Below, piece by piece: positions 1 through 13,059 of a stretch of DNA of 64,000 nt (position 1 is the stretch's first letter; each line of letters opens with the position of its first letter). The position numbers and the translations under genes are program-made. A model generated the notes under the pieces. It had not been told where the DNA came from. It made no database searches and saw only the letters and a program-made list of their open reading frames with translations. The DNA is from Closterium sp. NIES-65 (lineage: Eukaryota > Streptophyta > Zygnematophyceae > Desmidiales > Closteriaceae): positions 682,001 through 746,000 of the forward strand of contig CANXME010000106.1 in the NCBI GenBank assembly GCA_948144175.1, given 5' to 3'.

Positions 1-2872
1 CTCCGCACCCTCAGGCTCAGCACCCCCAGGCTCCGCACGCTCAGGCTCTGCACCCACAGTCTCAGCACCCCCAGGCTTTGCACCCGTAGGCTCAGCACCC
101 CCAGACACAACACCCCTAGCAGTACCACCCCCAGCAGCACCAGAGTCGCCAGTGACCTCGACAGGCTCAGCTAAGGGGAGGCGGTCTACTTGAGACACAC
201 CCGAAGGAGCAGGACCCCGAGGGGAGAGGGGGTCTACTGGAGGGGGGCCTGGAGCAAGGAGGAGCGGCGGGGGGGAGGAGAGGGGCAGTGCGGTAGGGGA
301 ACAGATGGTAAAAGGAAACCGACTCGTCAAACGTGACGTCCTGAGAGGACATGACACTGCGCGTGGTGGGGAGGTAAAACTGCCAGCCATGCGCGTCTGT
401 GGGAAAACCAAGGAAGACACAGGGAATGGCGCGAGAGGAGAGCATGTCCGCAGAGGTATTGCAGACAAAGGCACAATAGCCCCAGACCCGGAACACCGAC
501 GCATCGCCAACCCCCCACCGTCCAACGCAGTGTAGGCGAGGTCTCCGGCTAGGAGACACGAGGCCAGAGGTTGAGCTGATGTGAAGCGTACCGGACCACA
601 GACGTCCACAGAAAATTGGGAGCAGCCGCATGGATCATGGAGGTACGACCCACCTCCATGATTAAGCCAATGCGGCACTCAGCAATCCCATTCTACTGCA
701 GGGAGGCCGGAAGCGTGAACAACTGGAGGATGCCCTCCCCACGAAAAATGTCCCGCAAGAGGTCGGAGGAAAACTCACCACCTCTAACTGAGTGCAGACG
801 TAGGACAGGAAGGTCCTGGCGGAACCGCTCGCAGAGCTGGAGACGGACAGCGCGGATCCAAGGGATCAAGACATCAAGGACCCCCCCCCCCCTTACTGCG
901 CAAGGGGAAGACCGTGGTGTAACGCGAGTAGTCGTCAACAACCAGCAGAAAGTATCGCTCGCGGCCCTGTCCACTGACGCAGGCTGGGCCCCACACGTCC
1001 ATGTGGAGAGAATGCAGGGGAGCCTCTATCAGGGGAAACGAGGAGGAGTGAGGAGCGGCGCGCTGCCGCCCCTCGACGCAAGGAAGGCAGGCCGGGGCAG
1101 GCGAGGGCGGGAGGGGTGGCAGAGACCTTAAAAGACCAGAGACAAGGAGGTGGGAGTGCATGCCACAGAGGCGTGGCAGGGAGGGGTGGCCAAGGCGGTG
1201 GTGCCAAAGGAGATTCTGGTGCGATAGTCAGCAACGCGAACAGGGGGCTGCTACCTGACCTGACGCAGACACCTGACCAGACGCAGCTATCTGAGGAGGC
1301 GCAGTAGTCAGTGTGTACAGACTCGACCCAGGCCGACGAGTGAACATGGCCAAGTGATGGCCCGTCCGTGTACACATGCAGATCGACACACGCTGACCCT
1401 CAGGAGTGGTGGTAGTGACCATCGCATCCTGGAGGGCAGCGGTACTCACCAAGTTTGTAGATAACGAGCGGAGGTGAAGACCTGACAGTGAGCCAGACGG
1501 AACCGCCGGACACGAGAGAACACTGGAGGAACGTGCAAGAACTGGGCCCTCTTAGGGGTCAGCCAGTCTGACCGCAACAGGTGCAGGGAGTGGTGTGACT
1601 GTGGTACTGGTGCGAAAGAAACAGCGGGAAGCACCTGAGTCAAGCGTGAAGGTGTGCAAGGCCTCAGCAGGCGCAGTACCAAGGAGAGCAGACTCACTAG
1701 CACCTAGAGCAGCAGCCTCTATACCTGGGTCGGGCGGCACACACAAGTAACAGTCACTCCCAGTTCTAACAGCAATGCCACTCCGAAGGTGGGTGCACCG
1801 AGCAAACCACTCACGAAGCTGCTGGCGCATAATGGCCTCGCGCGGACGCTGCTGCTGCTGCCTCTGGCCACCACCAAAACCTCCCTTCTAAACGGCTCCA
1901 CCCCGACCGCCACCACTGCCGCCGCCGCCACTCTCGCTGTCGCCACCACCGCCGCCACCACTCCCACTGCTACCTCCACCGCCGCCACCGACGCCCCCAC
2001 TCCCACCACCACTCCCACCGCCACCACCACCACCTCCACCGCCTCGACCGCCTCCACCACCGCCTCCCCCGCCGCCACCTCCACCACTCTCGCCTCCCTT
2101 GCCCTTGCCGCTGTGGCGCCTCCCACTAGAAGCAGACGCAGCCCCGACCTCCTCAGCACGAAGGAAGTCAACAGCAGCAGCAGAAGCGTAGGAGGGGGCA
2201 AGGGGTGAGGGGGAAAACCCCTCAAAGAAGGGAGTGCGAGGAGTGCCACAAGCAGCACCTACAGCGACTATGCTAGTCTCGGCTGCAAGGAGGTGCTTCT
2301 CGAGCTGATTGACAGTGAGGTCCGTGGGGTCAAAGGCGAAAAAGTGGTCCCTGAATGCGCGAAGAGGGTCATGGAGGTGGGTGACTATGAAGTAGAGAGT
2401 GATGTACATGGTTCTTGTCTAGAAACTCGGTCTTAAGCGCGGCGGGGTAGCGAGTGTTGCTAGTGCAAAGGTGGGTAATGAGGTCGTCGACTGTGGCAAA
2501 GGCTGGCGACTTGGGATAAAGGTGGGGTAGTATAAGGCGGCCGAGAGCAGCAGTGGCAGGGGAGGAGTAACGAGCGACTACATCGTCGAACATTGCTTTA
2601 GTAGTCTTGTGCTGGCCAAAGTGTGCGCGTTCAGCTAACGGCAGGTAGTTGCGAACGGCGAGGCGAGCAGTAGCGTCACGGGTAGCCACTGTGAGCGAGT
2701 CGTACTGTCAGCTGTGTCGGGAGGAGCGAGAGAGGCCCCAGACGTGTGGTCAAACAAGGAGACTCCGTCCCTAGACTCGCTCAGTAGGTACAGCTGTAAG
2801 TCGTCTTAGCCAGGTCTCAAACTGGATCGGACGGCCCTCAGGATCGAAGATGAGAACACTGAGAGTAGCCAT
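1..2872 (-). pseudogene. R1 gag-pol polyprotein remnant (gag, protease, integrase)
   Basis: Degenerate copia polyprotein on the minus strand. The likely start is the ATG at 2870-2872, opening with MATLSVLIFDPEG, close to the R5 start. Capsid-like gag lies at about 2690-2370, then a Gly-rich tract at about 2180-1890 and the LREWF motif near 1810. The protease motif LDSGASRCFF is at about 1650-1620. Integrase pieces include DVWGP, VVDDYSRYT, HSVRGGEF and the downstream FPYRTAPLLPP region near 300. Stops and frame changes separate almost every domain, so no full product is possible. The second integrase catalytic Asp is Val (HSVRGGEF). Positions 1-160 hold the CTCAGCACCCCCAGG-type pentapeptide repeats (PGGAE when read on the minus strand) of the integrase-RT linker. 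Domain calls rest on motifs shared with R5; lesions are direct observation. Confidence 0.88.
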
Positions 2873-3406
2873 AGCGCGCAGAGCAAGGTGGCCCGCGACC
2901 AGCAGGGCAAGACGCAGGCAAGGCAGGGCGGCGCGCAGGTAGCAGGACGGCGCGCAGGTAGCAGGACGGCGCGTGGTCAGCAGGGTGGCACGACGGGTAG
3001 GGCAAGGCGGCGCACGGCCAGCAGGGCGGCATGGCGGGAAGGGCAGGGCAGCGTGTCGGCCAGCAGGGTGGCGCGCGGGCAGAGCAGGGCGGCGCGCGGG
3101 CATGGCAGGACGGCGCGCGGCCAGCAGGGCGGCGCGCGGGCAGGGCAACGTGGCGCGCAACCCGTAGGGCGGCGCGACGCGCAGGGCAGGGCAGTGCGCG
3201 GCCAGCAGGGCAGGGCGGCGCGACGGGCAGGGCAGGACAGCGCGCAGCCAGCAGGGTGGCGCGACGGGCAGGGCAGGGCAGCGCGTGGCCAGCAGGGTAG
3301 CGCGACAGGCAGGGCAGGGCAGGGCAACGCGACTGGTGAGGTAGGGTGCTATAGGCAGCGACCTAATTGGTGGGCCCTAAAAAAAAACGGTCCTGGAACA
3401 GGACCT
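2873..3406 (-). repeat. R1 GC-rich leader with tandem short repeats
   Basis: The untranslated leader between PBS and gag is a run of imperfect repeats around GGCAGGGCGGCGCG and GGCCAGCAGGG. Long open frames on both strands here are low-complexity Ala/Arg/Gly strings and are not credible genes. Confidence 0.7.
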
Positions 3407-3418
3407 GCTCTGAAGCCA
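3407..3418 (-). other. R1 primer-binding site
   Basis: On the minus strand it reads TGGCTTCAGAGC, immediately after the LTR end. It matches the initiator tRNA-Met complement TGGTATCAGAGC at 10 of 12 positions. Confidence 0.8.
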
Positions 3419-3550
3419 TGTCAGAAACAAAACGAGAGAATGATAGCATTGAGAAGAAAGTTGGTACAAGTACTAACTCTAATTGGGTTGTACTCCTTAT
3501 GGGCTACCCCACTACAGTCTGCACAATTTAAACATTATAATAGTTTGACA
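3419..3550 (-). repeat. R1 5' LTR, 132 bp
   Basis: Minus-strand LTR beginning TGTCAAAC and ending CTGACA. It contains the family core (GTAGTGGGGTAGCCCATAAG) and the GTACAA/TTGTAC inverted pair at 3463-3494. Its partner lies off the window. Confidence 0.85.
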
Positions 3551-3555
3551 GTAAT

Positions 3556-3563
3556 ACCCCCCT
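3556..3563 (-). other. R2 polypurine tract
   Basis: AAGGGGGGT on the minus strand follows directly after the TGA (3564-3566) that ends the polyprotein, the usual place for plus-strand priming in copia elements. Confidence 0.7.
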
Positions 3564-6500
3564 TCACTCCTGGCCGTAGCTCGACTTGACTTGCATGACT
3601 ACTCTGGTGAGTTCGGAGCAGTGCTGGTACTGGTGTCGTGGCAGTCGCTTCGTCAGGAAGTCAGCTGTCAGGGCATTGAACAACCTTGCCAGCTGCCCGG
3701 TAGCAAAGGCAACATCCAGTCGTGTGCTGACCGCCGCGTACATGAGGCTGCCACCAATGAGTGAAATCAGCGCCTCTCCTCTTCTCCAACACTCTTCTCC
3801 TCCGGGCCCTTCATACACTTGAACCCAAAGGGAAAGGGAGTAGCCACATGCCCTTCACTCTACCCAAAGTTGGCAGCCAATGCCTCTAGGTACTTGCGTT
3901 GATGCAGTCGCATGCACCGCTTCTCCACATCACGCTCGATGTGAAGCCTGAGGTAGAAGTTCACATCACCAAGGGCCTTGCACTTGAACTTGTCTTGAAC
4001 CTTCAGCATCAAATCCTTCACGAGGTCAGAGGAGGGTGAGAAGATGAGAATGTCATCGACATAGACCACCATGAAGCTCCTCTGCCCCCCCTCGCCAAGC
4101 ATGAACAAGGAGTGATCGGCCGTCAAGGGAGTGAAGCCGATCTCCTCCAACACTTCGTGCAGCTTCAAGTACCGTTGCCTAGGGGCCTGCTTCAGCCCGT
4201 AAAGGGCCTTCTTCAGCTTCAAAACTCTGCCACTACCATCATCAAACCCCTCTGGCTGCGCCAAAAAGATCTCTTCCTCAAGGATGCCGTTGAGGAACAC
4301 AGTTGTTGCGTCCATCTGCTTCACCACCGATCATTTGATGGCAGCCCCAGCGAGTAGGGTTCGCAGCGTCATCTGATTCACCACAGAAGCAAACAACTCA
4401 TTGTAGTCCACCTTCTCCTTCTGCTAGTACCCCTTGGCTACAAGCCTAGACCTGTAGCTCTCGATCTTGTCGTCGGCATCAGACTTGATCTTGAAGAGCC
4501 ACTTGGACGTAATTGCCTTACGCCCCTCTGGTAGCTCCACCAATTCCCACGTGTCATTCTCCTTAATGCTCTTCAGCTCAATCTCCATTGTCTTCTTCCA
4601 CTCCTCAGCATCACTACTCTCCAAGGCCTCCTTGAGAGTTGCTGGTTCTCCCGGCATCTCCATTGGAAAGAAGAATGCGAAGGCACGTTCTGCGTAGTCG
4701 CTCTCCTCGTCATCTCCAACCATAAGCGCCGCTTCGACTAAGGCTGTCTTGCCCTGCTTTCCCAGCGCATCATATGTCAGCCTATTAGGGGCTTGAACTC
4801 TCTTCTTACCCCTTCTTTCCTCCTCAGCTGCAGGGACTTGAAGGCCTTGGCGTTGCTGCGGGGTGACTTGAATCCGTGGAGCACTTGTAGTGCGAGGTGG
4901 GAGTGCGGGTGCACGCTTGCTCACTTGTTGCACCTCCTCCACTTCTTCCTCTTCATCCCTGGCCTCCTCTCCCCCATTCACAAGGGAAGATAGCCTTTTG
5001 GTTGTGCTGCCGCTGCTCAGCTCGAAAGGCAACTCCACATGCTCCAAACCGAAACTCTTCACCTCCCCAAACCGCACGGCTATCTTCGCCCCATTTTACG
5101 CCTTCCAATCATTGTACATCAGGTTCTCCATGAACTTGCAGTTCGTGCTCACCAAGAATTTCTTGGTGAATGGGTCCCAAAGAAGCCACCCCTTGCTGTT
5201 TTGAGCCATGCCCAAGTGCACGGCCCATATCGCCTTGGCACCAAGTTTGTTGAGCCGAAGATGCTTAGGCACGAGCGCCATGCACATGCACCCGAACACC
5301 CGAAGCATATCCACCTTTGGCTTCCATCCAAGCCACTCCACATAGGGCACCCATTTGTCTGCTCCCACATGAGTCAAGGCTATGTTCTTGGCCACACACG
5401 CACTCCGCACCGCATCAGACTAAAAATAGTCGGGTAGCCCAGCTTCAAGGAGCAACCCGCGTGCCGTCTCCGTGATTGTCTGGTTTGCTCACTCAGCGAT
5501 GCCGTTCATTGCAAGGGAGTATGGCATGGTAAGGGAGTGCCTTACGCCATTTTTCTTTAGGCACAATGAGAACTCCTTGCTCAGGATCTCTCCCCCTCGA
5601 TCGGTGCAGATTGATTTCACAAGACGGTCTTGTTGCCACTCCACCATCGGCAACCGATCGGTCTTCACAGTTTCAGCCACGCCGCTCTTCTTGGACAGCG
5701 CGTACACCCAAGTCATGCGCATGTAGACGCCCACTATGGTGAGGAAATACTCAGCTCCAGCAGCTCCAAGCTTCAAGGGGCCTACCACGTCCATCGCCCA
5801 CTCATCAAGTGGTTCCTTAGCCGTTGTCTCCGAACTTGAGAATGGGAAATGGGTGAACTTGGCTTGCATGCATGTTGGGCAGCCAAGTACCTCATCGGGC
5901 TTCCCTTTCACACGTATGTCAGCAACCATCTCTCCCTTTACTAGCTGCTTCAAAATAGGCAGGGCCACATGCCCCATTCGACGATGCAAGGTGAGCCAAT
6001 CACACTCCCCCGTAGCCGAATTCGGATTGGAGAATGCCGCGCTCGCAATAGTGCCCCACATACTCTCTCCATACTCCTCCTCCGCTGCTGCATTGGGGTT
6101 GTCCTCACCCTTGTGCTGCTCCTTGGCTACTGCACCACTCTTCCTAAGTAGACACTGCTTGCCGGTCTCTCCAAGATTCCATTTCTTAACCTCATTCTCC
6201 TTGGCGCCATCGTTTGCACCATAGCCACTACCAACCGCTTCACTCTTGGTGCTGACGCTTGCTGCCACTTGCCTCTCCTCAGGCATAGAGACCACTGAGA
6301 TCTGCCACATCTCATTGTATACATCCCTATCCTCATGAAGGTCCCAAATAATCCACTCGCCAATCCTTGCGGTGTAGGTCTTGGCTCCTTTCGAGCTCGT
6401 GTCCATGCCGACCTTTTGCAACCGCCGCACGGAAATCAGGTTGGCAGCAAGGTTGGGCACCCAAAGCATGTTCTTAAGGCCCACCATCGTCCCATCAGCA

Positions 6501-7774
6501 CCCTTGAACATGGCCTTGCCCATGCATTTCACCTTTGCTCGCTGCTTCAAAGCCGATGTGACATGCTTCACCGGTGACGGTTCGAGTTCGGTGAGCAAAT
6601 CCGCACGAGGTGCCATGCTACAGGTAGCACCGCTATCGATCACCCAATAGTTCAGAAGTGTAGGGTGACCTTTCCCACAGCTGCTGGCTCCTCAAAACCT
6701 TCATCCTTCTCTGGAGCAGCCGGTGCTTGCGTTGACACGAAGAAGAATTTGACCCGGAAAGCGATCGTCCCTAGACTCGCTCTCATTGTCTCCGTTCTTC
6801 ATTTTTGCAGCACCGCCTCCGCGACTGCCGCGGCCTCAGCGGCCTTTTCCTCTCTCTCCACCTGCTCCTCTGCCCTCTTGGCCTTGAGTAGGGGTCCATC
6901 CATCAGGGAGTTTGTAGCAATCGCGCCACATGTGTCCACTCTTGTGGCATTAGTGGCATTCGCCGTCGAATCGGCTGCGACCGCGTCCGTAGCTTTTGTC
7001 GTGGCTGCCGTATCTGCCATTCCCACGGCCTCTGCTGAAGTTGCTGCCTCCGAACCTTCCTCCCCCTCGTCCTCTGCCCCTTCCACTGCCATACCTGCCA
7101 ACTCATGGCGGCAGAAATCCTCTTGAAGGATCGCTCGCTTCACGTCTTCAAGCCAGAGGCGGGGCAAATCGCGATTCAAGTTGATGATGAGCGGCGACCA
7201 TGACTCGGGGAGTAGGGCCAGCAACTTGGTCTTCTTTTGGAGCTCACTGAAGTTCAAATCAGCTCCGCGTCAAAAGGTCGTAGAATTTCAGCACCCCTTC
7301 TTCAACAGGTTCATCTTCTTCAATTCGTAGTGTCGTCATTTGTCGCTCCAATGCCACCGTTACCGCCTCTGTTGCCGGAGCGTGTACACCCTTGAGAGCA
7401 GCCCATGCCTTTGTTCCCTTCTCTGGTTCACGTTGGAATGGCTTGTTGTGATGAATCTGGCTGCTCCACAACGCTTGCTCAAGTAGGAGATAGCCTTGTG
7501 CGCTCTTCCGCACCCACGTGCTCTTCTCCGGGTCGTTCTCGGGGTGCATCACCTCCAGCAGGTCATAGTGGTTGAAGATGTTCTCCATCTTGAAAGACTA
7601 TTCAGCAAAGTTGTCACCGTTGAACTTGTCAAGCCCGAACACTCTTGGTTCATCCCTAGAAGGTCCACGAGTAGGTTGCACAGGCGCCATGGCTGAATCA
7701 CAGGGTTGACCTTGTGCTTGGGGTTCTCCAATACCACCAGCACCTCTGTCACCCCTTTCTTCAGGTCCAGCCAT
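3564..7774 (-). pseudogene. R2 gag-pol polyprotein remnant
   Basis: Degenerate copia polyprotein, likely starting MAGPEERGDRG at 7774. Gag N-terminus runs to about 7260. A CCHC zinc knuckle (CHxCHKSGHMWRDC) at 6917-6958 contains an in-frame TAA (6950-6952). Protease DSGATCSMAP is near 6640. The integrase stretch 6643-5489 is one long open frame with MDVVGP, CTDRGGEI and NGIAE, ending at a TGA where relatives have Arg (CGA to TGA). RT pieces at 5077-3860 include [10 protein letters not shown] and [10 protein letters not shown]. At about 3700 the frame jumps from LARLF straight to NALTADFLTKRL, so most of RNase H has been deleted. A fragment, not a functional gene; lineage inferred from motif style. 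Confidence 0.88.
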
Positions 7775-7794
7775 TGTCGAAGCTGCTCCAAGGA

Positions 7795-7806
7795 GCTCTG
7801 ATACCA
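7795..7806 (-). other. R2 primer-binding site
   Basis: Reverse complement is TGGTATCAGAGC, a perfect match to the initiator tRNA-Met complement, two bases from the LTR edge at 7809. Confidence 0.9.
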
Positions 7807-7808
7807 CT

Positions 7809-8520
7809 TGTTATAGTCACATTAGGCTCAAACGTGCCTAAAACGAAATATAGAGTGCACATTCAGATTTCTGCTCAGCAGCTTTAAATGTTCATAACGT
7901 TCTAATCACAGCTCCAATTGAGATGCTACAAATTGGACCTGGAGCATCTTAACGTCATTTACAATATGCAATTTAGATCGTACGACTTTATCATTTATTG
8001 ACGATGCAATATTGGTTGGAACGAATGACACTATGGCAACCACTATAGTCTTGGAACACAAATTAGGAAGAGTTACGAGTTGGGAATGACTCCCAGCCTC
8101 TACAAACCCCAAGAGACAAGGTACAGTGATTTGGAATAGTGCCACATTGTCTCCAACCACGAAGGGTCTCGAAACTACCCTTCAAAAGGGCCTACATCAA
8201 GAGAAATGTTACACTACACAAAGTGATGTTTTTCTCACTATCTTGAAGTGTACCCTTTTTGGCGAGCTCCGAAAACATTTGAATCTTGAAACAAAGGCTC
8301 TGGTTCTTCACCATAAACTCGTCCTTCAGTTCTTGATGGGTCTGTTGTGCACACCTGTGATACGTAGAACATTCGAGACACGACAAAATAGAAATCACGC
8401 ACGAGACACACGACAAAATAGAAACCGCGCGCGAAACACAAACGACCGCGTAACACGCGACTAGCGATAACTCGCTATTGACTCGACACACACATTCGAC
8501 ATCATGACTCATCAATTACA
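7809..8520 (-). repeat. R2 5' LTR, outer boundary uncertain
   Basis: AT-richer sequence whose inner edge TGTTATAG (plus strand) abuts the PBS. The outer edge is a guess: a run ending TTACA near 8520 would give TG...CA ends, but no second LTR copy is present in the window to confirm it. Confidence 0.4.
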
Positions 8521-8625
8521 CACTATTATAAGCATGAAATAAATATCATTTCATGCCCTCATACCATTCCATGCACACACGCATGCATGCGCACGGACAA
8601 CAAGTCGAATGCAACCCGTAAGGTT

Positions 8626-9480
<855 letters not shown>

Positions 9481-9860
9481 CAAAGATTGACAAGAGCTAT
9501 AAATCCGACCAATCATAGTTCCACCACGGTACATGTACGGTATACCACATGATTTTTTTTTCCATCACGCTTCGTTTGGGCTTGGTAAATGGGGGTAAGG
9601 GGGGTGGGGTTTGTCAAGAAGCCTTTTACACGCTTCAAGGAAAGCATCACTAATACAGATGGTTACTCTGAAGCAAAGGAGTACCTGTCGATTAGAGAAA
9701 ACCTTAAAGTTGAAAAAAAAATACTGCAAAAAACCACCCTAATTATCAGTGCATTAGGGTAAATTACACTAGTAAAAACAGCCCTAGCTGAGCCCATGGG
9801 ACTCCTCGGTTTTGGAACCTGCGGCAGAGCTGCCATTTGGTGGGAGTGTTTCGGGCTAGG
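9481..9860. other. Unassigned spacer between microsatellite and R3
   Basis: No gene or repeat recognised. The last 20 to 40 bases may be a diverged start of the R3 5' LTR, since clear homology to the 3' LTR begins only at 9861. Confidence 0.5.
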
Positions 9861-9963
9861 AGGCTATAGTGGGGTAGCCCATATGGGGTACAACCCGAAG
9901 TTAGGGTTAGTACTTGTACCCATATTTCATTCAATGCAATCATTCCAGCTTGCTATCTTGACA
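9861..9963 (+). repeat. R3 5' LTR (left edge diverged)
   Basis: Matches the R3 3' LTR from GGCTATAGTGGGG to the terminal TTGACA. The first 30 or so bases do not align with the TGTCAAAC start seen at 48079. Confidence 0.85.
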
Positions 9964-9975
9964 TGGTTTCAGAGC
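9964..9975 (+). other. R3 primer-binding site
   Basis: TGGTTTCAGAGC directly follows the LTR; one mismatch to the initiator tRNA-Met complement. Confidence 0.85.
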
Positions 9976-10930
9976 AGTAGGTCCGAAGGACCATTTTTTT
10001 TATTTCGGGCCCACCATACTTAGCTTCCGACTGCGGTTACCACGTTACCCCACTACCCTGCGTCGCGCTGCCCCGCGCACGCCTTGCCTTGCCCCGCGTC
10101 GCGCTGCCTCGCGCACGCCCTGACCTGCCCTGCCTCGCGTCACCTTGCGCCAGCGCCCTGCCCTGCGCGAGAGCCATGCCCTGCGCTAGCGCCCTGCCCT
10201 GCGCCGGCGCCTTGCCTTGCGCCAGCGCCCTGCCCTGCGCCAGCGCCCTGCCCTGCGCGAGAGCCCTGCCCTGCGCCAGCGCCCTGCCCTGTGCCGGCGC
10301 CCTGCCTTGCGCCAGCGCCCTGCCCCGCGCCAGCGCCCTACCCTGCGCCTTGTCCTACGCCCGCGCTGCGGCCCTGCGCGCGCGCCCTACGGCAGCCCGC
10401 GCGTCGCGCGCTGCTGCCCCGCGTGTCGCGCCCTACGGCAGCCCACGAGTCGCGTGTTGCTGCCTCGCGCGTCGCGCTCTGCTGCAGCCCGCGCGTCGCG
10501 CCCTAAGGCAACCCGTCGCATCGCGCTCTGCTGCCCCTCATGTCACGCATTGCTGCAGCCAGCGCCAGCACCCTGCCCTGTGCCACCGCCCTGCCCTGCG
10601 CCAGCGCCCTGCCCTGCGCCCGCGCCCTGCCCTGCGCCAGCGCCGTGCCCTGCACCCTGCCCTGCGCGCGCTGGCGCCCCTCCCTACTAAACCCTAAATA
10701 AAATTAAAAAAAAAAATGAAAAAAGGCCCTAGGTGCTTTTGCCCTAGGAGCTACTACCTGCTGCTGCCTGCTACTGCCCTGTTGTGGCCGCGCGCTGCCC
10801 TGCTCTGGCTGCACGCCGCCCTGCTCTGGCCGCGCGCCACCTTGCTGCTCTTACTGTTGCTGCTGCTACTCGTGCTACTGCCTTCACTCCGTACTGCCCT
10901 AGAGGTCGCGCTCCTCCTAGCTTTCCCGCC
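9976..10930 (+). repeat. R3 GC-rich leader with CCCTGCCCTGCGCCAGCG repeats
   Basis: Leader of about 950 bp. From 10084 to 10680 it is imperfect 18-bp tandem repeats. Open frames reading Ala/Pro/Cys/Arg strings in all three frames reflect the repeat and are not called as genes. Confidence 0.75.
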
Positions 10931-13059
10931 ATGACTTCCCTTTGTCGTACCGGTGCGAGTGGTGACGGCGGTGGTGGCAGCAGAGGGAGTGGTGGCGGCC
11001 GTAGTAGCAATCACTGTGGCGCTGTTTGGTGCGGAGTGTCTGGCGGTGGTCAGATGCAGCTACGGAGGCGTCCGACCCTTACTCCCCGGCAGCTTCGTGA
11101 GTGGCTTTACCAGCGAGGGCCGTCTTCGAGTTCGGGTCGCTGCCCATACGTCATTGGCACATGTCGTCGAGTTGGTGAGACCTGTGGGATACCTGGTCAC
11201 GCATAGTCCCGCTGCTTTGCCTATTTGACTGACGCCTGGCGCAAAGAGTTCGGCGACGAGGCTGAGATCCCCCACTGGCTTGAGCTGCTTAGGTCGGGCG
11301 TTGGTGTCTTTGCTTTAGACTATGACGCCATACTTACTGCCATGTCTGCTCTGCCTAGCGGTACTGAGAGTGACTGTCACTTGTATGTGCAGTACGACCC
11401 AGGTATAGAGGTTACTGCTGTAGGTGCTAGTGAGGCTGCTACCTTAGGTGCTAGCGAGTCTGCTTCCTCAGGTACTGCGCCTGCTCAGGCCTTGCACACC
11501 TTCACGCTTGACTCAGGTGCTTCCCGCTGCTTCTTCCGTGACAGTACTGCACTCACACCACACCCTACACCTGTTGCAGTTTCTCTGGCTCACCCCTCAG
11601 GGGGCCCAGTTCTTGCACGGTCCATCACTGTGCTTCCGTGCCCAGCGGTTCGTCTGGCTCACTGACAGGCTTCCACCTCCCACCGTTCTCTACGAACTTG
11701 GTGAGCAACGCAGTTCTCCAGGACCAGTAGGTTGACACCTTTACCCTTGGAGGAGAGCGTGTGGCGATCTGTACGTGCTCCCGGACCGGCCGCCACCTGG
11801 CCACGTTTACCCGTCGGCTAGGGTCGAGTCTTTACACACTGACGACTGCGCCTCCTTAGGTAGCTGCTACTTGTCAGGTTTCTGCGTCAGGTCAGGTAGC
11901 CTTTCCTTGTGAGTGTCGCTCCCTGTCGCACCAGACTCTTATCTGGCACCACCACCTGGGCCACCCCTCCCTACCACGTCTGCGTGGCATGCACCGTCGC
12001 CTCCTTGTGTCTGGTCTTCCTAGGTCTCTCCCTCCCTTCCCTGCCTCGCCTTCGCCGCCCTGCCTTCCTTGCGTCGAGGGGCGGCAGCGCGCCGCTCCTC
12101 ACTCCTCATTTCCCCCGATAGAGGCTCCTCTGCAGACCCTCCACCTGGACGTGTGGGGCTTAGCCCGCGTTCACGGACACGACGGTGAGCGGTACTATCT
12201 GCTGGTTGTCGACGACTACTCGCGGTGCATCACGGTCTTCCCCTTGCGCACCAAGGGTGAGGTCCCTGCTGTCCTGATCCCTTGGATCCGAGCAGTTCGT
12301 CTCCGGCTCCGCCGCAGGTTCCGCCAGGACCTTCTTGTCCTGCGTCTGCACTCTGACAGAGGTGGTGAGTTCACCTCCGACCTCTTGCGGGCCTTCTCTT
12401 AGGGGGAGGGCATCGAGCAGTCGTTCAGGCTTCCAAGCTCACCACAGCAAAATGGGGTTGCTGAGCGCCGCATTGGCTTAGTCATGGAGGTCGCTCGTAC
12501 CTCCTTGATTCATGCGGTGGCTCCCCATTTTCTGTGGCCGTTTGCAGTCCGGTACGCCGCGCAGCAGCTCAACCTCTGGTCTCGTATCTCCTTGCCGGAG
12601 ACCTCGCCCACACTGCGTTGGACGGGGGAGGCTGGCGATGCATCACGTTTCCGGGTCTGGGGAGCTCGTGCTCTTGTCCGCGATACGTCCGAACACAAGC
12701 ACTCCTCCCGCACCATTCCCAACGTCTTCCTTGGCTTTGTCCCTGATGCGCCTGGCTGGCAGTTTTAACACCCCACCTCGTGCCGTGTCTTCCCCTTTCA
12801 GGACGTCACCTTTGACGAGTCGGTTCTTTTCTACCGTTTATTCCCCTACCGCACTGCCCCTCTCCCTCCCCCACCGCTTTTCCTCACTCCAGGTCCTCCT
12901 CCGGTAGACCCCCTCCCCTCCCAGGATCCTGCTCCTACAGGTGTGTCTCAGGTTGACCCGCCCCCCTTGGCTGAGCCTGTAGAGGTCACTAGCGACTCAG
13001 GTGTTGCTGCGGGAGGTGCTACTGGGGGTGCTGCTTCTGAGGGTGCTAAGCCTGCGCGT
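10931..13059 (+). pseudogene. R3 gag-pol remnant, 5' part (gag C-terminus, protease, integrase)
   Basis: Starts at an ATG in good context (CCGCCATGA). The whole capsid-like domain of about 250 residues present in R5 is missing: the frame goes from MTSLCRTG directly into the Gly-rich tract and then LREW and the Cys/His segment. A single TAG at 11204-11206 interrupts before SRCFAYLTDAW. Protease motif LDSGASRCFFRD lies at about 11510-11540. Integrase shows HLDVWG, VVDDYSR, HSDRGGEF (second Asp present) and, after a TAG near 12402, SPQQNGVAERRIG. Stops and shifts are scattered. The frame breaks off at R4 and resumes at 29082. Non-functional; whether R3 moved without a capsid domain or lost it later cannot be told. 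Confidence 0.88.

Larger units (their letters stand above)
1..3550 (-). mobile_element. R1: short-LTR Ty1/copia element, decayed, 3' part off the window
   Basis: Minus-strand copia element of the same broad family as R3, R5, R10 and R14. Reading leftwards from 3550 it shows a 132-bp 5' LTR, a PBS, a GC-rich leader, gag, protease, integrase and the start of the Pro/Gly/Ala repeat linker. RT, RNase H and the 3' LTR would lie beyond position 1. The right flank is GTAAT (3551-3555), which should recur as the target duplication at the unseen left end. Confidence 0.9.
3556..8520 (-). mobile_element. R2: Ty1/copia element, decayed, 3' LTR not found next to its PPT
   Basis: Minus-strand copia of a lineage distinct from the short-LTR family. 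It has a PPT at 3556-3563, decayed pol and gag at 3564-7774, a perfect PBS at 7795-7806 and a 5' LTR from 7809. The outer edge of the LTR is not certain. R1 sits five bases beyond the PPT, so R1 probably inserted at or just inside the 3' LTR, whose remainder would be off the window. Confidence 0.8.

Noticed and set aside
3419..3550. Reading the R1 LTR as the 3' LTR of R2, since R2's PPT lies just outside it
   Set aside because: A PBS and gag leader lie on its inner side and its sequence is unrelated to the R2 5' LTR, so it is the R1 5' LTR.
10089..10697. 202-codon plus-strand frame rich in Ala/Cys/Pro
   Set aside because: Translation of the 18-bp leader repeat of R3; the neighbouring frames are open too.
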